Below, in pieces: positions 11,886 through 22,760 of a stretch of DNA of 64,000 bases. A program made the position numbers and the translations under genes. Source of the DNA: Polytrichum commune (taxonomy: Eukaryota; Streptophyta; Polytrichopsida; Polytrichales; Polytrichaceae); contig OX485805.1 of NCBI GenBank assembly GCA_950295325.1, positions 14,557,501 through 14,621,500 on the forward strand. Direction: 5' to 3'. The notes beneath the pieces are model-generated. The model did not search any database, was not told where the DNA came from, and worked only from the letters and a program-made list of their open reading frames with translations. Numbering within the stretch: the stretch's first letter is position 1; every line of letters begins with the position of its first letter.

Positions 11886-12873
11886 TAGAGTTATTTGTAA
11901 AGTAAATGAGATAAAATCATGGGTTTAGTCCAAACATCCAGTTTATGAGAATTAACACAAAGTCACCCATAATTTCTTAATGTTTAAATTACCATACATA
12001 AAGAGTGGTGTAGGGCTATCAAACATTAGGATGGGTGAGCCAATCTAACCTTGAATAGGTCAATTTGGGATTTAGGATGATGTGTCCCATGCGCATACCC
12101 TATTTTAGATCCTAAAACTCTTTCAAAGTTTGAGAGGTGGGAAGAGGAAGTCCCAAAATTTTCACCCACCTTTCAAAATACGCTCCAATGTACCATTGTA
12201 ACGAGCTCCAATGTATTAAGAGCTAACAAGCTCTTAATACAAAGTTTTCTCAAAGAAGGATCAAACCCACAATTTCATCCCTTGTTGAGAGACTTTACGA
12301 ATAAGGGGTTGTTTACACCATGGACCATGAAGTCGTCCCAAGGCCTTGTACAATATGTGATTGGCTGTTGAACTCATCCCGAGACCACTTTGGTTTACAC
12401 CCAAGGAAAAAATGTTAGAGAGACCATAAAGTTTAAGGTCCTCAAAGGACATATTTTAAGGTGCACATTATCCATTGACATGGTCCAATGGGTTTTGTTG
12501 TGGGAGAGGCAAAAGAGGTGCTCTAGTAGAAAAAGGCAAGGGCCCATGGCAGAGAAATGTTGTTATAATAAAATTTTAGTGAATTTGTTTTGGAGGAAGA
12601 GAAGATGAAAACAAGAGAAGAAAAGAAAATAGTCAAACTTGATTCGTTTTTCAAAACTGCTATTTTGGGACATATGTTAAAAAAGTCAGCACATTCACAT
12701 TTTGGTGCATGGTCATTCCTCTTGGTCCTCATTTGGTTTACACCTAGTGAGACGCCCAAAGACTTTGTATATTGATTTTTCAAGAAATCAAACCATGGAA
12801 GTTGGATCATCAAGTCAGACCATTGAAAAATGTCATCCTCCATGGTCCACGGTGTAAACCAGCCCTAACTCTA
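11886..12873 (-). repeat. MITE family M1, copy 3, split by a later MITE
   Basis: This is the reverse complement of the M1 copies at 6745 and 7391. The left part runs 11886-12304. The last bases of the M1 end are found again after 12865, giving CGAA-TAA on one side and TAACTCTAATG on the other. Removing 12305-12865 and one TAA restores an M1 end like that of copy 1 (GGATAACTCCAATG on the same strand). Confidence 0.7.
12305..12865. mobile_element. PIF/Harbinger-like MITE nested in M1 copy 3
   Basis: Left end GGGGTTGTTTACACCATGG; right end, opposite strand, GGGCTGGTTTACACCGTGG. TAA lies directly outside both ends (12302-12304, 12866-12868). It is 561 bp long with no transposase. A truncated relative lies at about 41397-41610, and a related end occurs at 9500-9515. 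Confidence 0.82.
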
Positions 12874-13026
12874 ATGCACCCAAGCTTGGGGAGGGATTCC
12901 GGGGACCCGCAAATGGTACAGTAGTGGTTGTGGCCAGCCTAAGAACAGAATCATTCCGTTGGAGTCAGCTTGATGTCCACCGGCTGGGAAATTGGGAATG
13001 CTCTTATGAATCAGCACTAATTAAAT

Positions 13027-13680
13027 TCAACTATTTCTATTGAATTCAACTATTTCTATGTAAAGTCTTCTGTATTGTAAGATATTGGTTCTGATCATGG
13101 GACCCACATTGAGAAGGATGTTTGAATTTGGCAAGGGGGTTCGAAGATGACCGTTTGCAAGTGAAGGTGGTTTATTTTGGACTCTCCATTGTGAGAAAGA
13201 GGAGCTTTCTTTCTTCGCTACTTTACCCAATCTCTCCAGAAGAGCCTCCCGACCAAGAAGAGTCGTTTCCTTAAGTTTCTCGATTTGAACAAGTTGTATG
13301 GCGAAGATTTGCTGAAGTTCGTGTTGCAACAATCAGATGCCAACTGTTCCGCATGAGTTTTGTGCACATTTCCAACTCCAAATCAGTGAAGTACAATGTT
13401 TTGTTCGATTTTGCCAACAAGACTGTAGCTAGAATCCCACGGGGTTTGCAGCAATCACTGACGAGTTTGTCCACACCCCTGGCAGCTCGGAGTCCCATAT
13501 TGATAACTCTATGGGAATTTTGGATCTCTTCAACAGCCAGATACTTCAACATTAACACTCGTACATACAATTTCACAATCACCATAGCTGTCGTAAGTTT
13601 TTCCACTAGGTATTGACATTCCAATTGGTGGATTTGAGGTGCAGTGGTACCTTCTGGTGAAGCCAACCTTCGTACCAATT
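13027..13680 (-). pseudogene. Gene remnant, possibly N-terminal part of the ARM/U-box pseudogene
   Basis: Two overlapping minus-strand frames look coding. One contains NMGLRAARGVDKLVSDCCKP and LATVLLAKSNKTLYFTDLEL (about 13340-13500). The other, in a shifted frame (13027-13332), contains ELQQIFAIQLVQIEKLKETT and LLERLGKVAKKESSSF. The helical, Cys/Leu-rich style resembles the N-terminal helical region that precedes the U-box in plant PUB ligases. It lies upstream of the ARM fragment on the same strand, with MITEs between them. I do not see a U-box, so the link is inference. The frames break at about 13330, so it cannot be translated as it stands. The minus-strand sequence up to 14030 is open but not recognisable. 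Confidence 0.35.
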
Positions 13681-14030
13681 TCTCTAGACATTGTGTTCAT
13701 TGCGCTACATATTTTGGTTGCTCCTTGGTGACACATCACAAGGACATTTTCCGGTTGATTTTGAGCATCCGCATGAGGATAAAATCCAAGCTGGGGTTTG
13801 TCAAATGGGGAACTCCTTTGTGTCAAGCATGATTGGGGGATAACAAGAAACAAAACGTTTTGAATCATGTTAGAAATTAGGTCTAGGGAAAACGTAGAGG
13901 AAGAGAATAACCTTCGGCTGATGTTCTCATCTGACTCTGACTCGATGCCATGCTTGCCGGTCATGTGACCAAAATTACATTTCCTGGCACATGTCCAGGA
14001 GAATGATTCCTTCAATTTGAGGAAGCACAT

Positions 14031-15342
14031 CCACCGTCATATGGTCTCCATCTGAAGAGACAAAGTTATGATTTACAGTACCTGCACTAACTCGCACTGG
14101 ATGGCCATCCTACTAGGTACTAAACATCTACATCCCAGACTAAAACTTGCATCCCGAGGAGGCCATCCTTAGTATTTACTCACAAATCTAAACTAGTGAA
14201 CAATGTTTGATCTTCAGATTTCAGTAAACAGCAGCATTTTATGCTCTCAAAATTTTAGTCTAGAGTTGAGCACCACAGTAAGCTGGGGAAGCCACTGGAA
14301 ACTCCTCTGCAGCTGGAACAGGGAATACCTGCTCCATTGTTCCAGAAACCAGCACTCACAGCAAACCCTCAGAGAAGATTCGCAAAATTACTCAAGTCCA
14401 CGGTGATTAGAGAGAGATAATCAGACAGATTTATCCACGTCCTGCAGATTCTGAAGGTGACATCTATCTAACATGCTTAGAACACATATCGTTTGCTGAT
14501 AGTTATGTGCAGAAGCCTTGATGACCTCCATTGCCCAAATTCAGCATGCATGGTAGGGGCAAAGGGAGACCTTCGATGAATGCAAAATCCAGCAGCATCT
14601 TAATGACCGGTTCTACATACAGATGGCTTCTCAAGCAGAAATGGAAAGATTCTGACCTGATTCGAGTCCTAAGTTCCATCCGCGTCACACGCCACTAGCT
14701 AACATGTCCGATCGACTCTGCAGCTTATGGAGAGCCTGGATGCATCAACGAAGACGTGAAGATCTTATGAACCATCTTGTGAATTACTTCGATGAACGGG
14801 GAGAACCGACCGCTAGTTGCAGATGAACCGGTTGCGTTTCAGAAATAGCTGGGTGAAGTTCATCAAGACTGCAAGACTCTCAGAAAATTTAGAGATTATA
14901 CCCCCACATTTATGAAGAAAAACCAAAAGATGTCAACATGTAACCTGTTGGACTTGGAAACACTAGGATCTTGACCGACTATGCCCAAAAATCCTTGCGG
15001 ACATTGGATTAAGGTAGATGAGGTTAATTCAATTAGCTTCCTTAATTTTTCACATGTTTTTTGGTTTCTCATCGGTAGTGTAGTCGTTCTAATTTGGTGG
15101 GTGAGTCATACATGTTGATTTAGTTGTCGCCTTGATGATATTTGGGTTAGTCGCCTTTGCAAAATTCAAACTACATCCCAACATCTTCCATAATTAGGAG
15201 TGCTACCCACTAAGCTATGACACACTTGAATTTTGTGGACGAGGTGGGAAAATTAAGAGGTGCCAACTTGGACAAATTAGGAGACAACATGTGGCTATGA
15301 GGTGCCGACCGACTTGCATTGTGGGTATTTTATAATGAAAAG
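14031..15342. other. No gene recognised
   Basis: Only short open frames without recognisable motifs are present (for example 14203-14406 plus and 14503-14688 minus). No inverted-repeat ends were found. Confidence 0.4.
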
Positions 15343-15867
15343 CTAATTAAATATGATATTTAATGTCACAAATTATGCATAACATTACTTAGATCCATAA
15401 TAGTGTTATGTGAGACTGACAATATTTTGTAGAATATTCTCCATATTCAATATGAGTGTGGAGAATATTTTGTGGAATACTGCCAATCCCACATAACATT
15501 GTTATGAATCTAAATAATGTCATGTGATTGTCTTGCTCAATACTAATTGTAAACCGTCGTGAAATGTCACCAACATCAAATGTTAACCGACATTATTTGT
15601 CATTCCTTGTAAATTTTTTGGATGGTTATAGATTTACAGTGTTGCAATTATTGTCACTTATGAAGTGATTTTTCATCCAAATTTCAATCATCCATGACAA
15701 TATTTCATCACAAGTTGTTGGCAAGAGAAGGTAGATTTTGGCCAATGGATGAACTCATTCATCATCCATGACACTATTTGTTCACTTATTCATAAGAAGT
15801 GTCATCAAAAGTTACCATAGTGACATAAAAGACCATATGACACTAATTATCATATTTAGTGTAGTTC
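15343..15867 (+). repeat. MITE family ACACTAAATA, copy with nested fold-back insertion
   Basis: It begins at TTAAATATGATATTTAATGT and ends TCATATTTAGTGTAG. It shares the internal landmarks CTTGCTCAATACTAATTGTA, TTCATCCAAATTTCAATCAT and GGCCAATGGATGAACTCAT with the copy at 43787. Between the 5' palindrome and CTTGCTCAATAC lies about 150 bp absent from the other copies, which is the fold-back at 15375-15525. Confidence 0.72.
15375..15525. mobile_element. Second ~150-bp fold-back element, nested in a MITE
   Basis: Two arms of about 75 bp are inverted copies of each other at roughly four-fifths identity by eye: ATAACATTACTTAGATCCAT on the left against the complement of ATGAATCTAAATAATGTCAT on the right. 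They meet at a central CATATTCAATATG palindrome. It is older than the hairpin at 8761 and unrelated in sequence. Confidence 0.7.
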
Positions 15868-16383
15868 TTACATTTTATTTTACATGTGATCACTTTAGAG
15901 ACATGACACAACCAATATTTGACCTTAAACTTGGTTTTCATTGGCAAATGACTCATGTAAAATATGCTTAGTGATGTCATCCACTTACACACATTGAACA
16001 ATGAAAGTGTTCCCCTCTATACCATCATATTAGAAAGCAAAGAGTCTTTGATTCCAAAACTTAGATCAAAGCCTTTCTCAGCTCATATTTCAGGGATTCC
16101 AATGCTTGGTCTTGATTCATAATTACTAACTTGCTCAAGCTTCTAATACTCAAATCCATCAATTAGATGATTCCACAAGACTAGATGTGTCCACATTAGC
16201 CTCATCTACCTTGCTTGTGACTTGTGAACTTGCCTTGGCAAATTCTTGAGCTCACAATTTGCCAAATAACATCCGCCAAATCCAATTTATTGGTGCCCAT
16301 CGACTTGAAAATGTTGTTAATAACAAAATTGTTTTACCTCAAACATCCAATGGGAATGCAGAGTCGAACCTGGACCAAATGGC

Positions 16384-16763
16384 TACACTAAATAGTGTCA
16401 CCAATTCTATTTGTCTTGCTCATGTGAACCACCCCTTGTAGTGTCACTAACACTAAATGTAAACCTAAGATCATTTGTCATGCCTTGTGAAAAACTTTGG
16501 GCACTATAGATTTACAGTATTGCAATTACCATCACTTACTAAGTGATTTTCATCCAAATTTTAATCATCCAGGAACATGTTTCATTACATAAATGTTAGA
16601 ATGCAGATTATGCCAAAGTTTGTTACAATAATTTACATGGATTTCATTCAAGTCTAAATCATCCATGACAGTACTTGTAACCTTATTCATTAAAAGTGTC
16701 ATTAGAAAAGTTATGACAATGGCAAAAAATAGCATTTAACACTAAATATAATATATAGTGTAG
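16384..16763 (+). repeat. MITE family ACACTAAATA, copy
   Basis: 5' end CTACACTAAATAGTGTCACC, 3' end ACACTAAATATAATATATAG. It shares the internal order of the 43787 copy, with an extra segment around 16590-16660. The neighbouring sequence (to 16855) is the inverse of 9516-9583, so this copy lies inside the inverted duplication. Confidence 0.7.
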
Positions 16764-16854
16764 GTTTTGTTGTTAACTTAGCCATGACTCTCAACTTTGC
16801 TTTTAGAGTTATTAGGATTTCTCTCATATCCGCAAATGTAATATAAAGGTTTGT

Positions 16855-18545
16855 TTACATTAGTGGCCAATGACCATGACCATCATTTTCAAAATCCTCT
16901 CATGATAGAGAAATAAGTGGCGGTCTCATTTTGTTTTACACAAGGTCATCAAATGTAAAAGTGACCATGGATGAGCATGTCATAAAATGAATGAAAAAAT
17001 GACTTAGAAGTGACATGGATTCTTAAATGTCCATACATGGATAATGTTAGGTGCTTGGAAATAAATAAATAAATAAATAACCAATGTCGAGCAATCCAAC
17101 ATGAATTTGAGCCCGTTGGCCTTATCATGCTTAAGAATCCCCTTGGTGCAGGGTGGGGTTTATTGCCTACCTTGTGGTGGGTGGGCTTTTGGCTTCCTAC
17201 CTAACTAGCTAGTTTTTTTCCATCAAGTAGAGAGAAGATTTCATAGCGGAAATCAAACTGCCAACCACTTCGTTTAGAACTGGGTACCTCTCCACTATCA
17301 CTTGGTAGTTTAGGGTCATCTCCGACCAAGGTGCTTGCAATTGGTGTTCATGAAATTACAAAATTTTGGAGAGTCCAAAATTACGTATGCATTGTGTGAT
17401 AACAAACAAAATCATAGTGCAGACATACAACTATATGGTTATAAATGCACATTGGGAGCAAGCACGACCAAGTATACAAAAAAAAAATGCTCCAATATAC
17501 TAAAATCATAAAGTTTTTGGTCAAATGCATAAAAGTAGTAGACTAAGTGTTGTTTGAATTGGATTTCTTTTTTCATGGTGCCCTCTATTGTTTTGTTAGG
17601 TACTCAAATATAAACTATCAAGATGAGATCTTCAAAACCTATCATTAAACAATATTGCTCAAAAGGTATTGACTAAATATGGTTTTGGATGTAGATTTCA
17701 TGACCTTAAATATTTTGAAGTTGGATTTGTTTCATATTCCTTTAATTCATTATAAACTTGAGGGCACCACTACCAAAAAAAAGAAAAAGAAAAAAATTAT
17801 CATTTCTTAAATTAAACAAGTATGTGTTCAATATACTTGCACACTACTTTCATTGTCTTCAAAAACATGACATTGTAGAATTTTCTTGAAAAATAATTTG
17901 TCAACATAAATTGATTGGCTTTGTAGATCAATGCATTTTCGAATGTTTATGATTTTATCCTTCACAAAATTCAAAGTTTGTATATAGTTTTGAATCACTT
18001 TTACTTACACCTATGCATGGTAATGAGTTGTGTACTTGACCAAGTTTGTGCATATTATTCGACTAATAAAAACCACATATGATGCACATCAACAAAGTTG
18101 TGGGAAGGAGTCAAAATATTGAGGGATTTGGATGATGAAGTCAAACACCAGTTGTGTTTGGAATTGGCCAAAATGTCCAAGAAATGTTTGGAATTACCTA
18201 TATACTAGTTTTGGATTTTGTGGTGAGACTACCCAAACCAGTTGTCTTAGCCAAAAATGAAGGTGACCAAGTCAAAAATAGGAAGATTTTTTTATTATTT
18301 ATAGTGGTTTTTTTATCTTATTGATTTTTGGTTTTAGTGCAAGTCATTAAAACCACTACTTTTTGCTCTTATAAATACGCCTTACACTATGTCTCATAAC
18401 CAAGGCTTTTATAAAGTGATCTGATTTTTTTTTATCATGGTCTTCAAACAACTAACTATGACCACAAGAAATCTTGAATGTTTTTTTCTTTACGACCCTT
18501 CATTTCATGTGTAAAGGATGCAACAATTGTAGCAACAATGCAAGA
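16855..18545 (-). repeat. Interspersed repeat R1, copy 2 (inverted)
   Basis: It is the reverse complement of 7995-9515 with scattered substitutions and small indels, including about 60 bp extra near 18310-18370. It lacks the fold-back found in copy 1. A short AAAT run lies at 17063-17082. Confidence 0.7.
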
Positions 18546-21150
18546 ATTATTCTAATCTCCCATGTTAATGCTATGATCTTTTAGAGTAAAATATTATAGC
18601 CATGACAATTACGTAGGTCAATGATGTTGACTATGTTGATTATTGAGCTCTAGTGATTAACAAAATATGAGCATGAGGCCACTCTCTATATTTTTTAGCC
18701 CGAGGCCACATATCTACATGGTGTCCATTTGTAGATCTACAAAGGTGTGCAATTAAGATAAGTAACCCAAAATCATGCGCGTTTATCTCATGTGGCCCAA
18801 TTGTGAGCACTTTCAAGTTCCAACTCCACACACATTTTTGGTCACTAATTGGTCAAAAATTGTCTAGCCCAATTAGCAATAGCGAATCATTTTAATTGTC
18901 ATAATATTAAGTTTTTGGATTGTACTTGAGATGCCAAATCTATAAGATATCAATTTAGTGACAAATCTCATTCCCTTAAACTCCTAAATGTCTAAAAAGT
19001 CTAAACGTGCCAAAATGCATCACATGTTTTTTCTTATGTTTTGCTAATTGAAATTGATATGATTTCTTCGGATATTTTAGTATATTAGGTGCTTTAAGAT
19101 TTCAAATCCATGAATGAAAATATTGTAAATCAATCCTAATATGAGACCTAGGGAATTTTTCAAATGCACACTAGTTGGGATTTCTAGTGTACTTGTCCCT
19201 CTCGTGCCGTAGCTAGTTGGTTTAGGGGTTTTAGGGTGTTAAATGTTGAGAGCCATTATTATCGCCCTCTCATTTTGAAAGGTAAGCATTAAAAAGAATT
19301 GAATGAATTTCATATATATATATTTTGCCACATTTACCATCATGGTTTTGTTACTAAGGTCCACTTGTATCAATATCAAAATATTGGGATTTGGTCGAGA
19401 AGTGACCAATTTGCAAAAAACCTCATAAATTCAAAATCTGGCATTTTGGGGGAATTGTGAGGTTGTAAGTCAATGCGTGTAGTTGGTGTTCTTAGTACCT
19501 TTTAATAGTGCACTAATGAACTCACTACACCTATACAAAGCACAATTTTGATAAGAAATTAGGGTGAAACTAGCTCCCTAGTTTTTACACTCATAACATA
19601 AACATAGTAATTAGCATCCTAACTCAAAAACTAGTAATTCCGGACATTTTGGCCAATTCTAGACAAACCATTGCATAACATCATCCTCCAAATCCCTTCA
19701 ATATTATGACTTCTTCTCAAAAATGTGTTGTTGTGCGTTATATATGGCTTCTAATGGTTGTATAATACGCATATATAATCATGTAGTTGTGTGTCTGGAC
19801 TATGTTTTTGTTTATTATCAGACAATGCATGCATAATTCCAAACTTTTCAAAAATATGAAATTATCTCAATATCAGTTTCAATATACTTAGATGGCTAAA
19901 TATTTTGTAAGGCGATCCCCTTATATATGTATATGCTTCAAACTTCTATATAGTTGGATTCAACAATAAGTTTATATATATCGTGGAGATACAAATGATC
20001 AAAGTTTAGCTAGTGACATAAGATCAGTCAAGGTCCTAAATCCATATACCCTCTTGATTGTATTAACTTAGTGGGGCCTATAATACTCCCTAAAATTCGA
20101 GCATGTCATAGTCCGATCTCATTTTAACATGTGTTCTTTTGATCTTTGTTCTTCACTATAAACCTTGCCATATACCCTAAAGAATGGGTGTTTTATTAAC
20201 AAAAGTGATCACATACTTTAATTGTTGTGCAAAACTTCATAAGTCTTAGTCAATTTATATGCAAAACTTCAAACATTCACTACAAATTAGGTCTCCTATA
20301 TTGGTAGTAATCCTACATTCACAGTGGCAACTCTCCATTTTAGATATTAAGTTGTTTATGGATCACTTCTAATTAATGTTATGAAGTGATGGTTATATAT
20401 ATATATATGGTACAATATCAAGAGGAACAAGATGTGTATTTTTTTCACAAATGACATAGTGTGAATGCAACTTACATGTGTCACTAGAAGAAATTGTGTC
20501 CAAATCAAGCCTGCAAGGTAGTTGTTTTTTCACTGCATATCAACTTCGGTAGCTCTTTGAGCTATATAGTGGTGACAATGGAGCTAGCCAAGTGAAGCGC
20601 TCAGTGAGACGGTGGTGTCACTTGTTTTGGTGACCTCTAGTGTCTTGAGGGTGATTGCCACCCTCATGGGTGTTGCATACCACTCGGTGGATTATTGGGT
20701 GGTGTAGTGCATTACTGTCAATCTAGTTAGGTACCAAACCTATAGGATGCGTATGAGGGTGGCAGTCGGGTATATGCTTACACACATGCTAACCAAGGCC
20801 GGTTTGGCCTACCCATTGCCAAATCCACGTATGCAGCATCAACTACTTGGTGGTTATAGAGGGTGACATTTATTACCCATGGGTGGGTGGCATTGAGGGT
20901 GGGCAACGAGTGCGGGTGGGTGTTGTTTAGGGTGGGTAGGTATTGAATTGGGGTGATTGTGGATGATTTGGGGTAATGGATTATTGTTGTGTGATGTTGG
21001 GTGACCTCGGGTGGCATTGGGTGACCATGGGCTGCATAATGGTGGGAGAAATGACAAAGGCCTCTATGCCTAGTTTTGAGACATGACAATAAATGGCAAT
21101 AATGACATTGGTCCTTAATGGATTATTCTACGTGAAATGTTGTGCATTTT
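18546..21150. other. Non-coding AT-rich stretch with an R1 fragment
   Basis: A third partial R1 copy lies at about 19640-19870 (shared phrases GGACATTTTGGCCAA and CATCATCCTCCAAATCCC). Short TA runs occur near 19314 and 20397. From about 20880 to 21010 the plus strand is rich in GGGTGG repeats. No gene is recognised. Confidence 0.5.
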
Positions 21151-21159
21151 GTGGGAACA

Positions 21160-22760
21160 TGCGAACACCAAAAGTTCCGGATAGGCGTTTTTCAATGCCT
21201 AATCCGGTCTGTCCGGATGATCCGAGTATCGTCCAGGGATTCTGTGAAGTGCAGGATGTCAGGGACGCAATTTCCCTGCTTGAAAGTCGACCACCGGCCG
21301 GATAGTCCTTTGGAAGTCTTTGTTCCGGGTCTTGCCTTCCGGATTGGACCTCTCTAATGAAGTCTTACTCCTACACAAATCTTTCCTCAATACCTACCTA
21401 CCTACTTCCTACCTCCATTAATGATTGGGTTCATCCGGTGAAGACGTCCCTATATGGTCAAAATCCGGATTTCTCTCACAACCAGTCCGGATCGGCCTAA
21501 TCTTTCCTGGCAGGTCACACAGAGAATCCGGATGGTTCCCGGAACTACAACGACAGAAAGGTTAAGGTTCGGCCGGAGATCTGTTAATCCGGGATAACTA
21601 GGCGATCCGTACCACTTTCCGGATTACCCCGTCCAAAGACTGTGAGACCTCTTCAGAAGGTCGGATGGCGTAAGTCCGGCACCTTCCGGATCTTACCCAG
21701 TCCTAACGACGGCTATCTCACATGGACGTTACCCAGGCATCCGGAACAATGAGGTTTCCCTCCCACTACACGTTGGAAATGCTCTCCGGACCGGAAACCT
21801 AACCGTTCCGGTTTCTCTCCTCCTTCTGATAAATCAATCCGGCTATGGCGAACTTAGGCTCAACTAAATCTGAGATAACTGGGCGATCCGTACCGCTTTC
21901 CGGATTGCCCCGTCTAGGATCCATGAGACCTCTTCAGAAGGTCGAATGGCGTAAGTCCGGCACCTTCTGGATCTTACCCAGTCCTAACGACGGCTATCTC
22001 CCATAGGCGTTACTCAAACATCCGGAATAACGAGGTTTCCTTCCCACTACACTCAAAAAGGAGCCATAGTACTATAGTCGGATTAGATCCGGGTTTCCTC
22101 TCCTTTGTCCTATCCGTACTTCCTACTCATCCATTCCCTCTAGATCAGCAGCACTTCTCCTAACAGTCCGTGCACAAAACAAGTCAGAATGGGTGGAGAA
22201 CTAGAGCTTTGTTTGAATGGAAAGAGACAAAATACAACAAATTAAAGGAGAGAAGAACCCCTCTCAAGCTCCTTATTCAGCCTTAAGTAGAGGCCACAAT
22301 CCCTAACTACTGGTGGCGGCCGCCCTGAAAACCCTTGGCAACGAGAAATCCGGAAACGCGTCCTTCGCGGAATTTCCGGATCTCGATCCGCTTTTTGCGC
22401 TGACAAAATTTTGAATTCACAGTCTCGCCAAAAGCATCCTAAACTTTGTCTGCCTAATTCTGACCTACCTACTGCTACTCTACCTAAGTCTAAACTAAGT
22501 GGTCCGATGCTTCTTCAAAGCCATCTCGTCCTTGGGTTGACTCGCGGGCCCGTTGATGGCGGAAGAGCCTTATCTCTCGATCCGGAACTCTTCCGGATTC
22601 CGGATTCCGGTTCCGTAACCGTTTCCTCCGCAACCGTTCGGAGTCCGTTGTAACCGCCTCCCGGTCCAGACGCTCCGGACCGGACCGTTCCTAAACGGTC
22701 TTCCCTGGTCAATATGCGGTCCGGCCAAAGTGTCCGTTTTAACCATTTTAACGCGTAAGG
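21160..22760. repeat. TCCGGA-dense island with an internal direct duplication
   Basis: CCGGA or TCCGG occurs dozens of times across 1.6 kb, in contrast to the CpG-poor flanks. A 180-bp unit is present twice, at 21592-21771 and 21872-22052, sharing GGCGATCCGTACC, GAGACCTCTTCAGAAGGTCG and CAGTCCTAACGACGGCTATC. The sequence at 22180-22270 has the style of a retrotransposon leader read on the minus strand. A solo LTR or LTR fragment is one explanation, but no TG..CA ends with target duplication were found. Confidence 0.55.
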
